Source: WTJH01 sp049889695 (lineage in GTDB: Bacteria > Bacteroidota > Bacteroidia > Flavobacteriales > Flavobacteriaceae). Taken from it: a stretch of 64,000 nt of DNA. The notes beneath the pieces were generated by a model. It had not been told where the DNA came from. It did no database searches and saw only the letters and a list, made by a program, of their open reading frames with translations. The first letter of the stretch is position 1, and every line of letters starts with the position of its first letter. The translations under genes were made by a program, and so were the position numbers. The stretch covers positions 124,001 to 188,000 of the forward strand of contig JBMHCX010000006.1 of the NCBI GenBank assembly GCA_049889695.1, written 5' to 3'. Positions 1-8,306 of the stretch are shown here, in pieces.

Positions 1-649
1 CAATCCGGCTATGTTGTTTTCGATTGGTCTGGTATCTACTTTTATCACGGGTGGACTCACAGGGATAATTCTTGGTGACAGTACTTTAGATATCAATGTA
101 CACGATACTTATTTTGTTGTTGCTCATTTCCACTTAGTTATGGGTATTTCCGCTCTCTACGGATTATTTGCTGGAGTATATCATTGGTTCCCTAAGATGT
201 TCGGTCGTATGATGAACAAAAACTTAGGATATGTCCACTTCTGGATTACAGCGATTGCTGCTTATGGTGTCTTCTTCCCGATGCACTTCATCGGTATGGC
301 AGGACTTCCCCGCCGATACTACACCAATACGGCCTTTCCTTATTTTGATGATTTGGCGGATATCAATGTTTTAATCACTGTTTTTGCGTTGATCGCTGGA
401 GCGGCTCAAATTGTATTCCTGTACAATTTCATTCACAGTATGTTCTACGGTCGTAAAGCAGAACAAAACCCTTGGCGTTCAAACACTTTAGAGTGGACAG
501 CCCCTGTAGAGCACATGCACGGCAACTGGCCAGGAGAAATCCCACATGTATATCGTTGGGCTTATGACTATTCTAAACCCGGTCAGGCCGACGACTTTGT
601 TCCGCAAAACGTTCCTTTACAAGAAGGAGAAGAGGAGCTTCAACATTAA
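1..649 (+). CDS. ctaD: Cytochrome c oxidase subunit I, C-terminal part (5' end outside window)
   Basis: Catalytic subunit of the haem-copper terminal oxidase, an inner-membrane protein that reduces oxygen and pumps protons. The reading frame is open from base 2, so the gene begins upstream and only about 215 C-terminal residues are present. The fragment contains the DTYFVVAHFHLVMG segment; its two histidines (fragment residues 42 and 44) match the region of the high-spin haem ligand in the family. Several hydrophobic helices follow, then a soluble tail with PVEHMHGNWPGEIPHVY. A strong terminator follows the stop codon, so this is the last gene of its operon. The maturation genes and subunits III/IV lie separately near 36-41 kb. 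The family assignment is secure; only the start is missing. Confidence 0.96.
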   Translation, partial: NPAMLFSIGLVSTFITGGLTGIILGDSTLDINVHDTYFVVAHFHLVMGISALYGLFAGVYHWFPKMFGRMMNKNLGYVHFWITAIAAYGVFFPMHFIGMAGLPRRYYTNTAFPYFDDLADINVLITVFALIAGAAQIVFLYNFIHSMFYGRKAEQNPWRSNTLEWTAPVEHMHGNWPGEIPHVYRWAYDYSKPGQADDFVPQNVPLQEGEEELQH

Positions 650-672
650 TCTCTTCTACCATATTATAGACA

Positions 673-698
673 AGCGGCCTTCGGGTCGCTTTTTTTTT
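673..698 (+). terminator. Rho-independent terminator after ctaD
   Basis: A 7-bp stem (673-679 with 684-690, including one G-T pair) closes on a TTCG tetraloop and runs into a T tract at 690-698. The UUCG loop and immediate U run are typical of an efficient intrinsic terminator. It separates the oxidase operon from ruvB. Confidence 0.9.
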
Positions 699-749
699 AG
701 GTTCATTTAGTGTTTTTCGAACTAAGCCTTTAAGTGTATCTTTGGAAGG

Positions 750-1769
750 ATGAATGAGAATTTAGACCCGAATGGGAACCATTTTTCGAATGAGGAGCAG
801 GACATCGACCGAGCACTTAGGCCACTGAGTTTCGACGATTTTGCCGGCCAAGCAGCCATATTAGAAAACATGAAGGTGTTTGTCGCTGCAGCCAATCAGC
901 GCGAGGAATCGCTCGATCATACATTGTTTCACGGGCCACCGGGTCTGGGGAAAACGACCTTAGCGCATATACTGGCCAATGAGCTCAACGCGGGCATTAA
1001 GCTCACCTCAGGGCCGGTATTAGACAAACCAGGAGACTTAGCTGGTCTGTTGACCAACCTTCAGCCCAGAGATATTTTATTTATCGATGAGATTCATCGT
1101 CTAAGCCCTGTAGTTGAAGAATATCTTTATTCTGCTATGGAGGATTATAAAATAGATATCATGATCGAGACCGGTCCCAATGCCCGCTCCGTTCAGATTC
1201 ATCTGAATCCTTTTACTTTGGTGGGAGCTACCACACGGTCGGGACTACTAACGGCACCCATGCGCGCGCGTTTCGGGATCAGCAATCGCTTAGAATATTA
1301 TTCTACCGAGCTTTTGGGAACCATCATCGAGCGAAGTGCTGCTATTTTAAACGTCCCTATAACTCCTGACGCCGCCTTTGAAATTGCAGGTCGAAGCAGA
1401 GGAACCCCGCGAATTGCAAATGGTCTATTGAGAAGGGTGCGCGATTTCGCTCAAATTAAAGGGGATGGGAATATCGACCTTAAGATCACTCAATATGCCC
1501 TAAAAGCCCTGAATGTAGACGCAAATGGGCTCGATGAAATGGATAATAAAATACTCACTACTCTGATTGATAAGTTTAAAGGGGGGCCTGTAGGGATTAC
1601 TACCTTAGCAACGGCTGTAGCCGAAAATGGGGAAACGATAGAGGAGGTATACGAACCTTTTCTTATTCAGCAGGGTTTTATCGTTCGAACCCCCCGAGGA
1701 CGAGAAGTAACAGAACTGGCTTACAGACATCTGGGAAGAATTAAAGATAATCAAGGCGGGTTGTTTTAA
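750..1769 (+). CDS. ruvB: Holliday junction branch-migration helicase RuvB
   Basis: ATP-dependent motor of the RuvABC resolvasome, which moves Holliday junctions in recombination and repair in the cytoplasm. The 339-aa length is normal. The Walker A motif GPPGLGKTT is at residues 62-70, the Walker B DEIH at 113-116, and GATTRSG (sensor 1 region) and the arginine-rich RARFG segment follow. The C-terminal winged helix includes GFIVRTPRGREVT. The ATG at 750 gives the usual short N-terminal tail. A TATCTTTG element at 737-744 resembles the Bacteroidota -7 box and would give a nearly leaderless transcript. The stop codon overlaps the ATG of the next gene by one base (TAATG), so translation is probably coupled to the P450. 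ruvA lies 24 kb away in another operon. Confidence 0.97.
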   Translation: MNENLDPNGNHFSNEEQDIDRALRPLSFDDFAGQAAILENMKVFVAAANQREESLDHTLFHGPPGLGKTTLAHILANELNAGIKLTSGPVLDKPGDLAGLLTNLQPRDILFIDEIHRLSPVVEEYLYSAMEDYKIDIMIETGPNARSVQIHLNPFTLVGATTRSGLLTAPMRARFGISNRLEYYSTELLGTIIERSAAILNVPITPDAAFEIAGRSRGTPRIANGLLRRVRDFAQIKGDGNIDLKITQYALKALNVDANGLDEMDNKILTTLIDKFKGGPVGITTLATAVAENGETIEEVYEPFLIQQGFIVRTPRGREVTELAYRHLGRIKDNQGGLF

Positions 1770-3094
1770 TGCGTACGACAGATTTCAAAGTGAATCTTCC
1801 CTGGTGGAAAATCCTGCAAAATGGTAGTGCTTTAGCCCGAAATCCAATTCCTTTTCACCGGAAGTGGTTTAACCAGTATGGCGATACCCTAGGGGTGCAG
1901 TTCATCAATGGCACCCGAATTATGCTTACACGGGACCCTGAGGTGGTTGTACATGTCCTTCGCAAAAATCATCGGAATTACCATAAATCTGACGTGACGG
2001 TCTATGGATTAGGACAGTATATCGGATATGGATTATTGACCCTCAATGGAGAAGAATGGAAAAAAGATCGCCGATTACTACAGCCAGGATTCTATAAAAA
2101 AAGAATAGAGCAGCTGTATAACACGACCATTCCGAATACTGTTGAAAAGCAATTAAACCAGATCCCTTTGGGGGAGGTCGTCGATATTCGAAAATACATG
2201 AACAAGCTTGCCTTTGAAGTAGTGACGAATGCCTTGTTCGATATACAAATCCGACCAGAAGTCTTGGATGAAATCCGAACAATCATCGATGAAATACAGC
2301 TGTTTTTTGTCCAGGAGATTCGGCAGCCTCATTTAAATCTTTTTAAGAAAATTAGTGGGCAAAAAAGGAAAGCCTTAAAGAAAGTAGCGCGTATGCGAGC
2401 CCTCATGAAAGGATTTATCGATGATCGTAAAGCATCCCAAGCTACGCATAACGATCTGTTGGACCTTATGCTTCAGTCCCGATATGAAGATGGTACATCC
2501 ATGACGACTGAACGCATTATCGATGAACTCATTATATTGATTGTCGCTGGACATGAGACAACTGCTAATGGACTGAGCTTTATGTGGTATCATTTGGCGA
2601 AAAATCCAGCAATTCTTCAAAAGTTAAAAGAAGAAATAAGTCTTGTTTCTTCAGATGAGGCCACGATCTATAGCCAATTGGGCCAAATGAAATACTTCCA
2701 GGCGGTGGTGCAGGAAACACTCCGCAAATGCCCACCCGCATGGATAGTAGATCGAAAGGCATTGGAAGATGATCAAGTGGGCGATTTAAGTATCCCCGCA
2801 GATACTTTAGTGGGGCTTTCTATTTATGAGCTCCATCACAACAACAACTATTGGGAAGAACCCGAACGCTTTTGGCCCGAGCGTTTTTTAAAACCACCGC
2901 CTGCGGTTTACATTCCTTTTGGGAGCGGCCCCCGTATGTGTATAGGTAACCATTTCGCCCTTTTCGAAATGACCGAAATTCTTCGACAGGTCGTACAACG
3001 CTTCCAATGGACCAGCCCTCAAGAATCCTTAGATACACTAGCCTTAATTACCCTCCAGCCGAAGGCTGTAAATATAGTATTGAATCATGCCTAA
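1769..3094 (+). CDS. Cytochrome P450
   Basis: Haem-thiolate monooxygenase of 441 aa, a usual length for a soluble bacterial P450. Seen directly: the I-helix oxygen-activation motif AGHETT (residues 260-265), the K-helix ExxR (E316-R319) and the haem-binding loop FGSGPRMCIG with the proximal cysteine at C391. No signal peptide or membrane anchor is evident. By general look it belongs with CYP102/CYP110/CYP4-like fatty-acid or terpenoid hydroxylases rather than the camphor type, but this is an impression only. It starts within the ruvB stop codon and overlaps queG by 8 bp, so it sits inside a DNA-repair and tRNA-modification transcript with no ferredoxin or reductase gene alongside. Substrate and redox partner are unknown. 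Confidence 0.95.
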   Translation: MRTTDFKVNLPWWKILQNGSALARNPIPFHRKWFNQYGDTLGVQFINGTRIMLTRDPEVVVHVLRKNHRNYHKSDVTVYGLGQYIGYGLLTLNGEEWKKDRRLLQPGFYKKRIEQLYNTTIPNTVEKQLNQIPLGEVVDIRKYMNKLAFEVVTNALFDIQIRPEVLDEIRTIIDEIQLFFVQEIRQPHLNLFKKISGQKRKALKKVARMRALMKGFIDDRKASQATHNDLLDLMLQSRYEDGTSMTTERIIDELIILIVAGHETTANGLSFMWYHLAKNPAILQKLKEEISLVSSDEATIYSQLGQMKYFQAVVQETLRKCPPAWIVDRKALEDDQVGDLSIPADTLVGLSIYELHHNNNYWEEPERFWPERFLKPPPAVYIPFGSGPRMCIGNHFALFEMTEILRQVVQRFQWTSPQESLDTLALITLQPKAVNIVLNHA

Positions 3095-4016
3095 GCAGCC
3101 GTCGGATTACAGCCATTGGATAAAGCAAAAAGCAAAAGAACTGGGGTTTATTTCCTGTGGAATTTCCAAAGCTGAATTTTTAGAGGATGAAGCCCCTAGG
3201 CTAGAACAATGGTTAAAAGAGAACAGACATGGTCAGATGGGCTATATGGAGCGCAATTTCGATAAGCGATTAGATCCTCGACTTCTCGTCCCAGGCGCAA
3301 AGAGTGTTGTTTCATTATTGTTTAATTATTACACCCCTGAGCAACAATCAGATCCAGAAGCCCCCAAAATATCGAAATATGCCTATGGGCAAGACTATCA
3401 CAAAGTTCTGAAGAAAAAGCTTAAAGTTTTACTACAAGAAATTCAAAACACAATTGGAGAGGTCGATGGACGTTGTTTTGTAGATTCAGCCCCTGTTATG
3501 GACAAAGCATGGGCAGCAAAAAGTGGCTTGGGGTGGATGGGCAAAAACACCAATCTGATTGCCAAACAGACCGGCTCCTTTTTTTTTATATGCGAACTGA
3601 TAATTGACTTAGCATTACCTCCAGATCCGCCAACCACTGATCATTGTGGGCAATGCACGGCCTGTATAGACGCTTGTCCTACAGAAGCTTTAACCGCTGC
3701 TTACCAGATCGATGCGTCTAAATGTATATCCTATTTTACAATAGAACTGAAAGAGGAACTCCCTCAGGCTTATCAATCCAAAATGGACAATTGGATGTTT
3801 GGCTGTGATGTTTGTCAGACGGTTTGTCCGTGGAATAGATTTGCGACTCCTCATCAGGAGCCGGCTTTTGCTCCTTCATCCGATCTTTTAGACAAAACTG
3901 CCCAGCAATGGACGGAATTAACAGAAGAGGTGTTTGATAAACTCTTCGAAAAAAGTGCTGTTAAGCGAACGAAATACAGCGGTTTGAAGAGAAATATCAA
4001 ATTTTTGAAGACTTGA
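3087..4016 (+). CDS. queG: Epoxyqueuosine reductase QueG
   Basis: Cobalamin- and Fe-S-dependent enzyme that reduces epoxyqueuosine to queuosine in the wobble position of tRNAs, the last step of queuosine synthesis. The protein is 309 aa. Two ferredoxin-like cysteine sets are visible: C187-x2-C190-x2-C193-x3-C197 in CGQCTACIDACP, and C240-x2-C243-x3-C247 in CDVCQTVCPWN. The N-terminal half has the family's PGAKSVV and DSAPVMDKAWAAKSGLGWMGKN segments. It overlaps the P450 by 8 bp and its 3' end overlaps the convergent lacI-like gene by 20 bp. The identification is firm. Confidence 0.97.
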   Translation: MPKQPSDYSHWIKQKAKELGFISCGISKAEFLEDEAPRLEQWLKENRHGQMGYMERNFDKRLDPRLLVPGAKSVVSLLFNYYTPEQQSDPEAPKISKYAYGQDYHKVLKKKLKVLLQEIQNTIGEVDGRCFVDSAPVMDKAWAAKSGLGWMGKNTNLIAKQTGSFFFICELIIDLALPPDPPTTDHCGQCTACIDACPTEALTAAYQIDASKCISYFTIELKEELPQAYQSKMDNWMFGCDVCQTVCPWNRFATPHQEPAFAPSSDLLDKTAQQWTELTEEVFDKLFEKSAVKRTKYSGLKRNIKFLKT

Positions 4017-5037
4017 TCCGCTGAGAACTTTCGCGAACAATCAGCGAAGAGGGAATAATAAAATTGTTAATTGTTTGGCTGTCTTCCTCTCTCGCTTGGC
4101 TGTTGTATTTTCGATAGTGGAGTAGCATGGCTTCCGCCATTTTCTTGGGATTCTGATCGACAGAACTGAGTTTGGGGGTTACAATGGTGGACAGTTCAGA
4201 ATTGCTAAACCCCACTACTGCGACTTGTTCGGGGACAAGAACATTGGCCTCCTGAAGCGCTGTAATTGCTCCAATAGCAAGTTCGTCGTTGATGGCAAAA
4301 ATCCCATCAAAATTGATCTGATTTTGCAACAAAGAGTGTACAAATTTTGCGCCTTGCTCAGAAGTTCCTTTTTCAGTCACCTGAACTAATGATTTATCGT
4401 AGGGAAGACCCGCCATGTCCAACGCTTCTCGATAGCCTAAAAATCGATCGATCGATGTTTGCGCTAAGAGTGATATCCGAAAATGAGCTATTCGCTTGCA
4501 TCCTTGGTCGATCAGGTGTTGGGTGGCTTCAAAAGCGGCTTTCCGATCATCGATAAAAAATTTAGGACAGTTAAGCTGTTTCGAGACCTTATCAAAAAGA
4601 AAGATGGGCACTGGGGCTTGTTGTAGTCTTTCTGTGATCTGATGATTTGTACTGTGTTGGGAAAGGCTTAAAAAAATAGCATCAACACCATGATGCACCA
4701 AACGGTCAATATTTTGTTGTTCGGAAGTTTCCTTTTCGTTACTGCTTAAAGGAATAACAAGTAAGCCTTCTCTATGGGCAATACTCACCAAAGCTTCAAG
4801 TACTTGTAAAAAAAATAAGTTGTTGAGGGAAGGCAGAATGACCCCAATTACTCCTGATTTTCCCGTTCGTAAACTACTTGCTCTATGCTGAGGTTTGAAC
4901 CCAACTTTTTCGGTGTATTCTAAGACGCGTTTTCGCGTTAACGGATTAACGTCCGGATACCCTTTCAATGCCTTGGAAACAGTAGCAGAAGAGATCTTTA
5001 GCGCATCCGCTATATCTTTTAATTTTAAGTTTGACAT
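3997..5037 (-). CDS. LacI-family transcriptional regulator of the adjacent Sus cassette
   Basis: DNA-binding repressor or activator of the LacI/GalR family, 346 aa from the chosen start. The N-terminal helix-turn-helix reads LKDIADALKISSATVSKALKG followed by the hinge region, then a periplasmic-binding-protein-like effector domain (GVILPSLNNLFF..., FDGIFAINDELAIGAI, VAVVGFSN). The effector is probably a sugar or similar small molecule. An upstream in-frame start at 5091 would add 18 residues, but that stretch contains the palindromic operator, and the helix-turn-helix normally begins within a few residues of Met; the ATG at 5037 is therefore preferred. It is divergent from the susC-like gene and convergent with queG. 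Control of the neighbouring cassette and of itself is inferred from the operator position. Confidence 0.93.
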   Translation of the reverse strand: MSNLKLKDIADALKISSATVSKALKGYPDVNPLTRKRVLEYTEKVGFKPQHRASSLRTGKSGVIGVILPSLNNLFFLQVLEALVSIAHREGLLVIPLSSNEKETSEQQNIDRLVHHGVDAIFLSLSQHSTNHQITERLQQAPVPIFLFDKVSKQLNCPKFFIDDRKAAFEATQHLIDQGCKRIAHFRISLLAQTSIDRFLGYREALDMAGLPYDKSLVQVTEKGTSEQGAKFVHSLLQNQINFDGIFAINDELAIGAITALQEANVLVPEQVAVVGFSNSELSTIVTPKLSSVDQNPKKMAEAMLLHYRKYNSQAREEDSQTINNFIIPSSLIVRESSQRIKSSKI

Positions 5038-5057
5038 TTTGGGATGATTTTGTTGAC

Positions 5058-5091
5058 CAAAATAACATTTCGAAAACGTTTTCGAAAGCAA
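5058..5091 (-). promoter_or_regulatory. Candidate promoter of the lacI-like gene
   Basis: On the minus strand TTG (5091-5089) is followed after 23 bp by TTATTTTG (5065-5058), one mismatch from the Bacteroidota -7 consensus TAnnTTTG. The whole 20-bp operator lies between the two boxes, so a bound repressor would block the promoter. This is a consensus match only. Confidence 0.4.
5068..5087. promoter_or_regulatory. Perfect 20-bp palindrome, probable LacI-family operator
   Basis: TTTCGAAAACGTTTTCGAAA is identical to its reverse complement. It is centred on the CG step that typifies LacI/GalR operators (AAACGTTT core). It sits 31 bp before the regulator's ATG and about 100 bp before the susC-like start, between the candidate -33 and -7 elements of the regulator's promoter. 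Autoregulation and control of the divergent operon are inferred. Confidence 0.8.
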
Positions 5092-5105
5092 TTTTAATAA
5101 TTTCG

Positions 5106-5115
5106 AACGTACGTT
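5106..5115. promoter_or_regulatory. Second short palindrome in the lacI-susC intergenic region
   Basis: AACGTACGTT is self-complementary and preceded by TTTCG, the same bases that flank the main operator. Its centre lies 33 bp from the main operator centre, about three helical turns, so it could be an auxiliary half-strength operator. It may also be chance in a short AT-rich region. Confidence 0.3.
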
Positions 5116-5190
5116 ATTATTATGTTAATTTTTTATCATTATAATTGAGATCTTCATTTGAGGAACTAATTAAATCTAAACTAACAAAGA

Positions 5191-8100
5191 ATGAAAAACA
5201 ATCTGATTCAATCATTCCTTACTGTTTGCTTTACACTTTTCAGTTTGGGAATGTATGCACAATCCGTTAGCGGAGTTGTGACAAGTGCAGATGGGCCTCT
5301 ACCAGGAGCCACTGTTCAAGTAAAAGGAACAAATGTTGGTGTTACCACTGACTTTGATGGTAATTTTACCATCGAAGCTGGTTCCGACGATGTTCTAGTA
5401 GTTTCCTTCGTTGGATTTACATCCAAGGAAGTTGCAGTAAATGGACAAGATACAATTGATGTCGTGTTGGACTCAAGTACCGAGTTAGAAGAGGTTATTG
5501 TTACTGGATACGGGCAAACAACGACCGTTAAGGACGCAACAGGATCTGTTGCATCGGTAGCTTTTGATGAATTTAACCAAGGGGTAATTGCTTCACCTGA
5601 ACAATTAATCCAAGGGAAAACAGCCGGGGTGCAGATATCACAAACAAGTGGTGAGCCAGGTGCTGGAATGCAGATTCGTATACGTGGTACAAACTCCGTA
5701 CGTTCTAACAACAACCCTCTTTTTGTTGTAGACGGTGTGCCATTGGCAGGAGACGATACTGCTGCGAATGGTCAGGATCTTGGTTTTGGTACCAGTGATT
5801 CCAGAAATCCACTGAACTTCCTTAACCCTAATGACATTGAAAGTATAAGTATTCTTAAAGATGCCTCTGCTACAGCCATTTATGGTTCTAGAGGAACTAA
5901 TGGGGTAGTTTTAATTACGACCAAAAACGGTGTTTCGGGAAGAGAAGGGAAATTTGAGTTTTCCTCTACACTTAGTGTAGCGAATCCTTTCAATACATAT
6001 GACTTGTTAGCAGCCCCAGAGTTCCTTCGTGGTGTAACACAATTTGGTGGTGATGCAACAGTTCAGAACTACGGAAGTGAAACTGATTGGCAAGATGTAA
6101 TTTTCCGTTCAGCGGTATCTCACAATCAAAACTTTTCATATTCTCGTAGCACTAACGCAGGGAACTTTAGAGCGACCATCGGTTATGGAAACCAAAATGG
6201 TATCGTTGAAAACAGTTCTATGGAGCGTCTTTCATTACGCACCAACTGGAGCAAGAGATTTATGGACGATCGTTTGAGCTTGAGCGTTCGAGCAACTTTC
6301 TCAAACATTGGGGATGAGGCTGCTCCAACTAGTGGTAGTGCAGGTTTCCGTGGAGACCTACTCGGTGCCGCATTCTCTGCGAATCCAACATGGCCGAATG
6401 ACCCAGACTTTACTAACACTGGAGGGTTGATTAACCCAGCGAATATGCTTCGCGATACGTTTAGCCAAACTGAAACCAACAGATTCTTATTGAATATGAC
6501 TGCACGTTATGCCATCAATAATGACTTAGCGCTTAATTTCACTTACGGATATGATAATTCATCTTCTACTCGTAAGAGTGCTGTTGGAAAATCAATTGTT
6601 GGTTTCGATAATGGTTCTGGCGGAAATGGTAGAGCGTCTGTGAATGATATAGATGCCACAAATAATCTGATGGAGCTTACCTTAGACTACAACAAAGAGA
6701 TTGGAAATTCCAATATCGATTTAGTTGTAGGATATTCTTACCAAGACTTCGGAAGAGCGGGTAGAAACGCTACTGGATGGGGATTCACCTCTAACAATAT
6801 TACCCAAATGGCGGATGACTTAGAAACTGCTTCTAATGCTATTGAAGATGCAATATCTGGTGATTATCAGCAATACGGACAGGGAACAAACCAGTCGTCT
6901 GTGTTTGTTAACCGCTTAGATCCATCTGCCACAGATACAGTGAACGCCACTTTCTCTGGTCTTAGAGCTGTTTCTGCAGATACTTATGACAATACTGACT
7001 ATTTACAATCGTTCTTTGGACGTGTAAATTACAGTATTAACGATAAATACTTGTTGACGGCAACAGTCCGTGCTGACGGATCTTCACGATTCGGTCCAGA
7101 TAACCAATACGGTATTTTCCCTTCAGGTGCCGTTGCTTGGAAACTTCATGAAGAAAATTTTGTTGGAGATGCTTTCTCTACTTTAAAACTTAGAGTAGGA
7201 GCCGGTATTACGGGTAGCCAAGATGGAATCGGCTACGGAAATTTCCTCAGACGTGAGCGTTATGGTTTCCCTGGTATTGCAAATGATGGTGCTATCAATG
7301 TTCCAGGTTTAGGCGTTCTTTCTTTCGTAAATAATGAATTGAAGTGGGAAGAAACGACATCCTACAATGTAGGTCTTGACTTTGGATTCTCTAACGATCG
7401 TTTAAACGGTAGTATTGAATATTATTCTAAAACGACAAATGATCTATTGTTAAGTGTTCCAGCGGCTCAGCCTTCACCACAGGCATTCTTCTTCTCTAAT
7501 TTGGATGCAAGTGTTTTAAACGAGGGGTATGAACTTTCATTGAACTACGATGTAGTGCAAGGTGATGACTTCAATTGGACAGCCTCTTTCAATATTTCCC
7601 ACAACACGAATGAACTTCAAGACTTCGCTGGACAAATTCCTGCGGGTACGGTAAGAGGTCCTGGTCTTTCACAAGCCTATGCTCAAGTATTAGCCGGAGG
7701 ACATCCATTATTTTCTTACTACGTTCGTGAGTTTGAAGGATTTGATTCTAACGGACAACCAATTGGGGATAATCAAACTTTTATTGGAGAAGATGCTTTA
7801 CCTGATGTAAACACGGGGATTTCAATGGAATTTGAATACAAAAACTGGGATTTAACACTTTACGGTTATGGCCAATATGGATTTTCAGTGTATAACAACA
7901 CCAAAAATGCATATTTTGTAGCAGGTTCGATTAAGAATGCAAGAAACGTTACACCTGATGTTCTTACCTCCGGTGAAGCGGGTACTGCTGAAGCGGCAGT
8001 TTCTTCTAGATTCCTTGAAAAAGGAGATTTCTTTAGAATTCAAAATATGAACTTAGGTTACCAAGTGCCTCTTAGCGAAGGAAGCTCTTTTGATAGCCTT

Positions 8101-8280
8101 AGACTATCCATTACTGGGCAGAACTTATTTTTGTTTACCGACTATTCTGGTTTAGATCCTGAAGTAAGTGTTAACCCTGCTGGATATGAATTATTGAATG
8201 GTCTTCCTACTGCAGGTATGGACTGGACAGCCTATCCACGTGCGAGAACTTTCACACTTGGTCTTAGTGCTAGATTCTAA
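5191..8280 (+). CDS. SusC-like TonB-dependent outer-membrane receptor
   Basis: Outer-membrane beta-barrel transporter of the SusC/RagA class, 1,029 aa, which imports oligomeric nutrients with energy from TonB. Order of parts: signal peptide ending near MYA-Q (residues 20-24); a carboxypeptidase-regulatory-like beta-sandwich (about 26-100, with GPLPGATVQVKGTNVGVTT); the TonB box EEVIVTGYGQ (about 101-112); a plug domain with FVVDGVPL and the SusC signature region DIESISILKDASATAIYGSRGTNGV; and a barrel ending in LGLSARF. There is no STN (anti-sigma signalling) domain, which fits regulation by the adjacent LacI protein. The susD-like gene follows after 26 bp. The substrate cannot be read from sequence. 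Confidence 0.95.
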   Translation: MKNNLIQSFLTVCFTLFSLGMYAQSVSGVVTSADGPLPGATVQVKGTNVGVTTDFDGNFTIEAGSDDVLVVSFVGFTSKEVAVNGQDTIDVVLDSSTELEEVIVTGYGQTTTVKDATGSVASVAFDEFNQGVIASPEQLIQGKTAGVQISQTSGEPGAGMQIRIRGTNSVRSNNNPLFVVDGVPLAGDDTAANGQDLGFGTSDSRNPLNFLNPNDIESISILKDASATAIYGSRGTNGVVLITTKNGVSGREGKFEFSSTLSVANPFNTYDLLAAPEFLRGVTQFGGDATVQNYGSETDWQDVIFRSAVSHNQNFSYSRSTNAGNFRATIGYGNQNGIVENSSMERLSLRTNWSKRFMDDRLSLSVRATFSNIGDEAAPTSGSAGFRGDLLGAAFSANPTWPNDPDFTNTGGLINPANMLRDTFSQTETNRFLLNMTARYAINNDLALNFTYGYDNSSSTRKSAVGKSIVGFDNGSGGNGRASVNDIDATNNLMELTLDYNKEIGNSNIDLVVGYSYQDFGRAGRNATGWGFTSNNITQMADDLETASNAIEDAISGDYQQYGQGTNQSSVFVNRLDPSATDTVNATFSGLRAVSADTYDNTDYLQSFFGRVNYSINDKYLLTATVRADGSSRFGPDNQYGIFPSGAVAWKLHEENFVGDAFSTLKLRVGAGITGSQDGIGYGNFLRRERYGFPGIANDGAINVPGLGVLSFVNNELKWEETTSYNVGLDFGFSNDRLNGSIEYYSKTTNDLLLSVPAAQPSPQAFFFSNLDASVLNEGYELSLNYDVVQGDDFNWTASFNISHNTNELQDFAGQIPAGTVRGPGLSQAYAQVLAGGHPLFSYYVREFEGFDSNGQPIGDNQTFIGEDALPDVNTGISMEFEYKNWDLTLYGYGQYGFSVYNNTKNAYFVAGSIKNARNVTPDVLTSGEAGTAEAAVSSRFLEKGDFFRIQNMNLGYQVPLSEGSSFDSLRLSITGQNLFLFTDYSGLDPEVSVNPAGYELLNGLPTAGMDWTAYPRARTFTLGLSARF

Positions 8281-8306
8281 TTAAAAAATTACAGAATTAA
8301 GAAATA

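Noticed and set aside
5038..5091. An 18-residue upstream extension of the LacI-family regulator
   Set aside because: It would put the palindromic operator and its promoter inside the coding sequence and push the helix-turn-helix away from the N-terminus.
5316..5714. 132-aa antisense frame inside the susC-like gene
   Set aside because: It lies wholly opposite a well-supported gene, has no recognisable motif and no spacing relation to neighbours; it is a codon-composition shadow.
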